This document shows positions 63,394 through 64,000 of a stretch of DNA of 64,000 bases, piece after piece (within the stretch, counting starts at the first letter, position 1; each line of letters opens with the position of its first letter). A model generated the notes under the pieces. That model had not been told where the DNA came from. It did not search any database and worked only from the letters and a program-made list of their open reading frames with translations. The stretch comes from Geothrix sp. (GTDB taxonomy: Bacteria; Acidobacteriota; Holophagae; Holophagales; Holophagaceae): NCBI RefSeq assembly GCF_030219325.1, contig NZ_CP126625.1:3646857-3710856 (forward strand). Reading direction: 5' to 3'. The translations under genes were made by a program, and so were the position numbers.

Positions 63394-64000
63394 GTGCCTG
63401 CAAGCGCTGACAATCTGATCCTGGTCGCCGACGTGGGCGGCACCAACCTCAACCTGGCCCTCCTGGCCCCGGAGGGCGGCCGCTACCGCCTGCTGCGCAA
63501 GACCCGCTTCCGCACCCAGGAGGAGGCCTCGCTCCTCGAACCCGTCCAGCGCTTCCTGGGCGGGGATCCCGCCCTCCGGCCCGCCCGGGCCTCCTTCTGT
63601 GGTGCCGGTCCGGTCCTGGACCGCCGCATCCACCTGACCAACGCACCCTGGGACATCGATGCCAACGCCCTGGAGCGCAGCCTCGGCGTGCCCGTCCACC
63701 TGGTCAACGACTTCACCGCCCTGTCCTGCGGGGTGCTCCAGCTCGACCTGGGGGATCCCCGCCAGGTGACGCCCCTCGCCCACGGCGACGGCAGCCGGCC
63801 CGCCGCGGATCCCCAGGGCCTGGCCCTGGTGGTGGGGGCCGGCACGGGGCTCGGCGTGGGTTTCGTGGTGCGTACGCCCCAGGGCGCCCGGGCCTTCCCC
63901 AGCGAGGGCGGCCACATCGGCCTGCCCGTCTTCGACGAGGACTCGCTGGCCCTCTGGCGACACCTGCAGCAGGGCCTGCCCGGCCCTCCGGGCGCGGAGA
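63394..64000 (+). CDS. glk: Glucokinase, C-terminus cut by window edge
   Basis: The first 202 residues of a bacterial glucokinase of the Glk (non-ROK) family, phosphorylating glucose with ATP in the cytoplasm. Seen: LILVADVGGTNLNLALLAP (phosphate loop), CGAGPVLDRRIHLTNAPWDID, HLVNDFTALSCG with the catalytic Asp, VVGAGTGLGVGFVV and SEGGHIGLPVFDED. GTG at 63394 is chosen, with GAGG 6 bases upstream. It is divergent from the alpha-glucosidase/mal genes and may share their LacI-type operators. The right end of the gene lies beyond the window. Confidence 0.93.
   Translation, partial: MPASADNLILVADVGGTNLNLALLAPEGGRYRLLRKTRFRTQEEASLLEPVQRFLGGDPALRPARASFCGAGPVLDRRIHLTNAPWDIDANALERSLGVPVHLVNDFTALSCGVLQLDLGDPRQVTPLAHGDGSRPAADPQGLALVVGAGTGLGVGFVVRTPQGARAFPSEGGHIGLPVFDEDSLALWRHLQQGLPGPPGAE

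Overview
The window is high-GC DNA (roughly two-thirds G+C or more, judged by eye) from a diderm bacterium. It has outer-membrane porins, a maltoporin, lipoproteins and many two-component proteins. An MglA-type GTPase fused to a kinase, the uppS-cdsA-dxr-rseP block, TctDE-type regulators and the overall gene mix fit an Acidobacteriota member of the Holophaga/Geothrix type. That placement is inference: no rRNA or other marker is present, and no tRNA was recognised.

Layout. (1) 1-6.7 kb: a carboxylate uptake and sensing locus with a DASS transporter (cut by the left edge), a porin, an orphan periplasmic binding protein, a TctD/TctE-like pair and a trans-aconitate methyltransferase. (2) 6.7-11.5 kb: MFS transporter, polyprenyl-phosphate-type glycosyltransferase, orphan OmpR regulator, small outer-membrane barrel and an unrecognised secreted protein. 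(3) 11.5-18 kb: an MglA-GTPase/PAS/kinase/receiver fusion, then uppS-cdsA-dxr-rseP for isoprenoid and envelope lipid synthesis. The start of uppS is duplicated. (4) 18-29.7 kb: sensor kinases, a LytS/LytR-type pair, glutathione peroxidase, ribF-terC, rsmE, a tandem pair of small secreted proteins and an M28 peptidase. (5) 29.8-33.1 kb: an island of small, mostly unrelated same-strand genes (membrane protein, DJ-1/PfpI, DHFR-like, SnoaL-like, VOC, GDCCVxC) separated by attC-like elements. It resembles an integron cassette array without an integrase in view. (6) 33.5-35.6 kb: small lipoproteins, a secreted protein and a DoxX-like protein. (7) 36.2-43.8 kb: a seven-gene operon with mostly overlapping junctions, encoding a membrane metallophosphoesterase, alpha/beta hydrolase, acetoacetate-decarboxylase-like protein, two small membrane proteins, a patatin fusion and a GMC (cholesterol-oxidase-like) oxidoreductase. 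It is probably a lipid or sterol-like modification pathway with no obvious name. (8) 44.2-64 kb: a complete alpha-glucan utilisation region with gapA, an AGE-family protein, pullulanase, glucan phosphorylase, amylases, a free CBM41 protein, MalGFEK, maltoporin, alpha-glucosidase and glucokinase (cut by the right edge).

In region 8, secreted pullulanase and amylases would cut glucans outside the cytoplasm. Maltoporin and MalEFGK would import maltodextrins. Cytoplasmic phosphorylase and alpha-glucosidase would release glucose-1-phosphate and glucose, and glucokinase would feed glycolysis. Two near-perfect LacI/GalR-type palindromes lie between the alpha-glucosidase and glucokinase genes, but no matching repressor gene is in the window.

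The items most worth a second look are the GTPase-kinase fusion, the duplicated uppS start, the cassette-like island, the lipid-modification operon with its patatin fusion, the tandem secreted paralogues and the stand-alone CBM41 protein.
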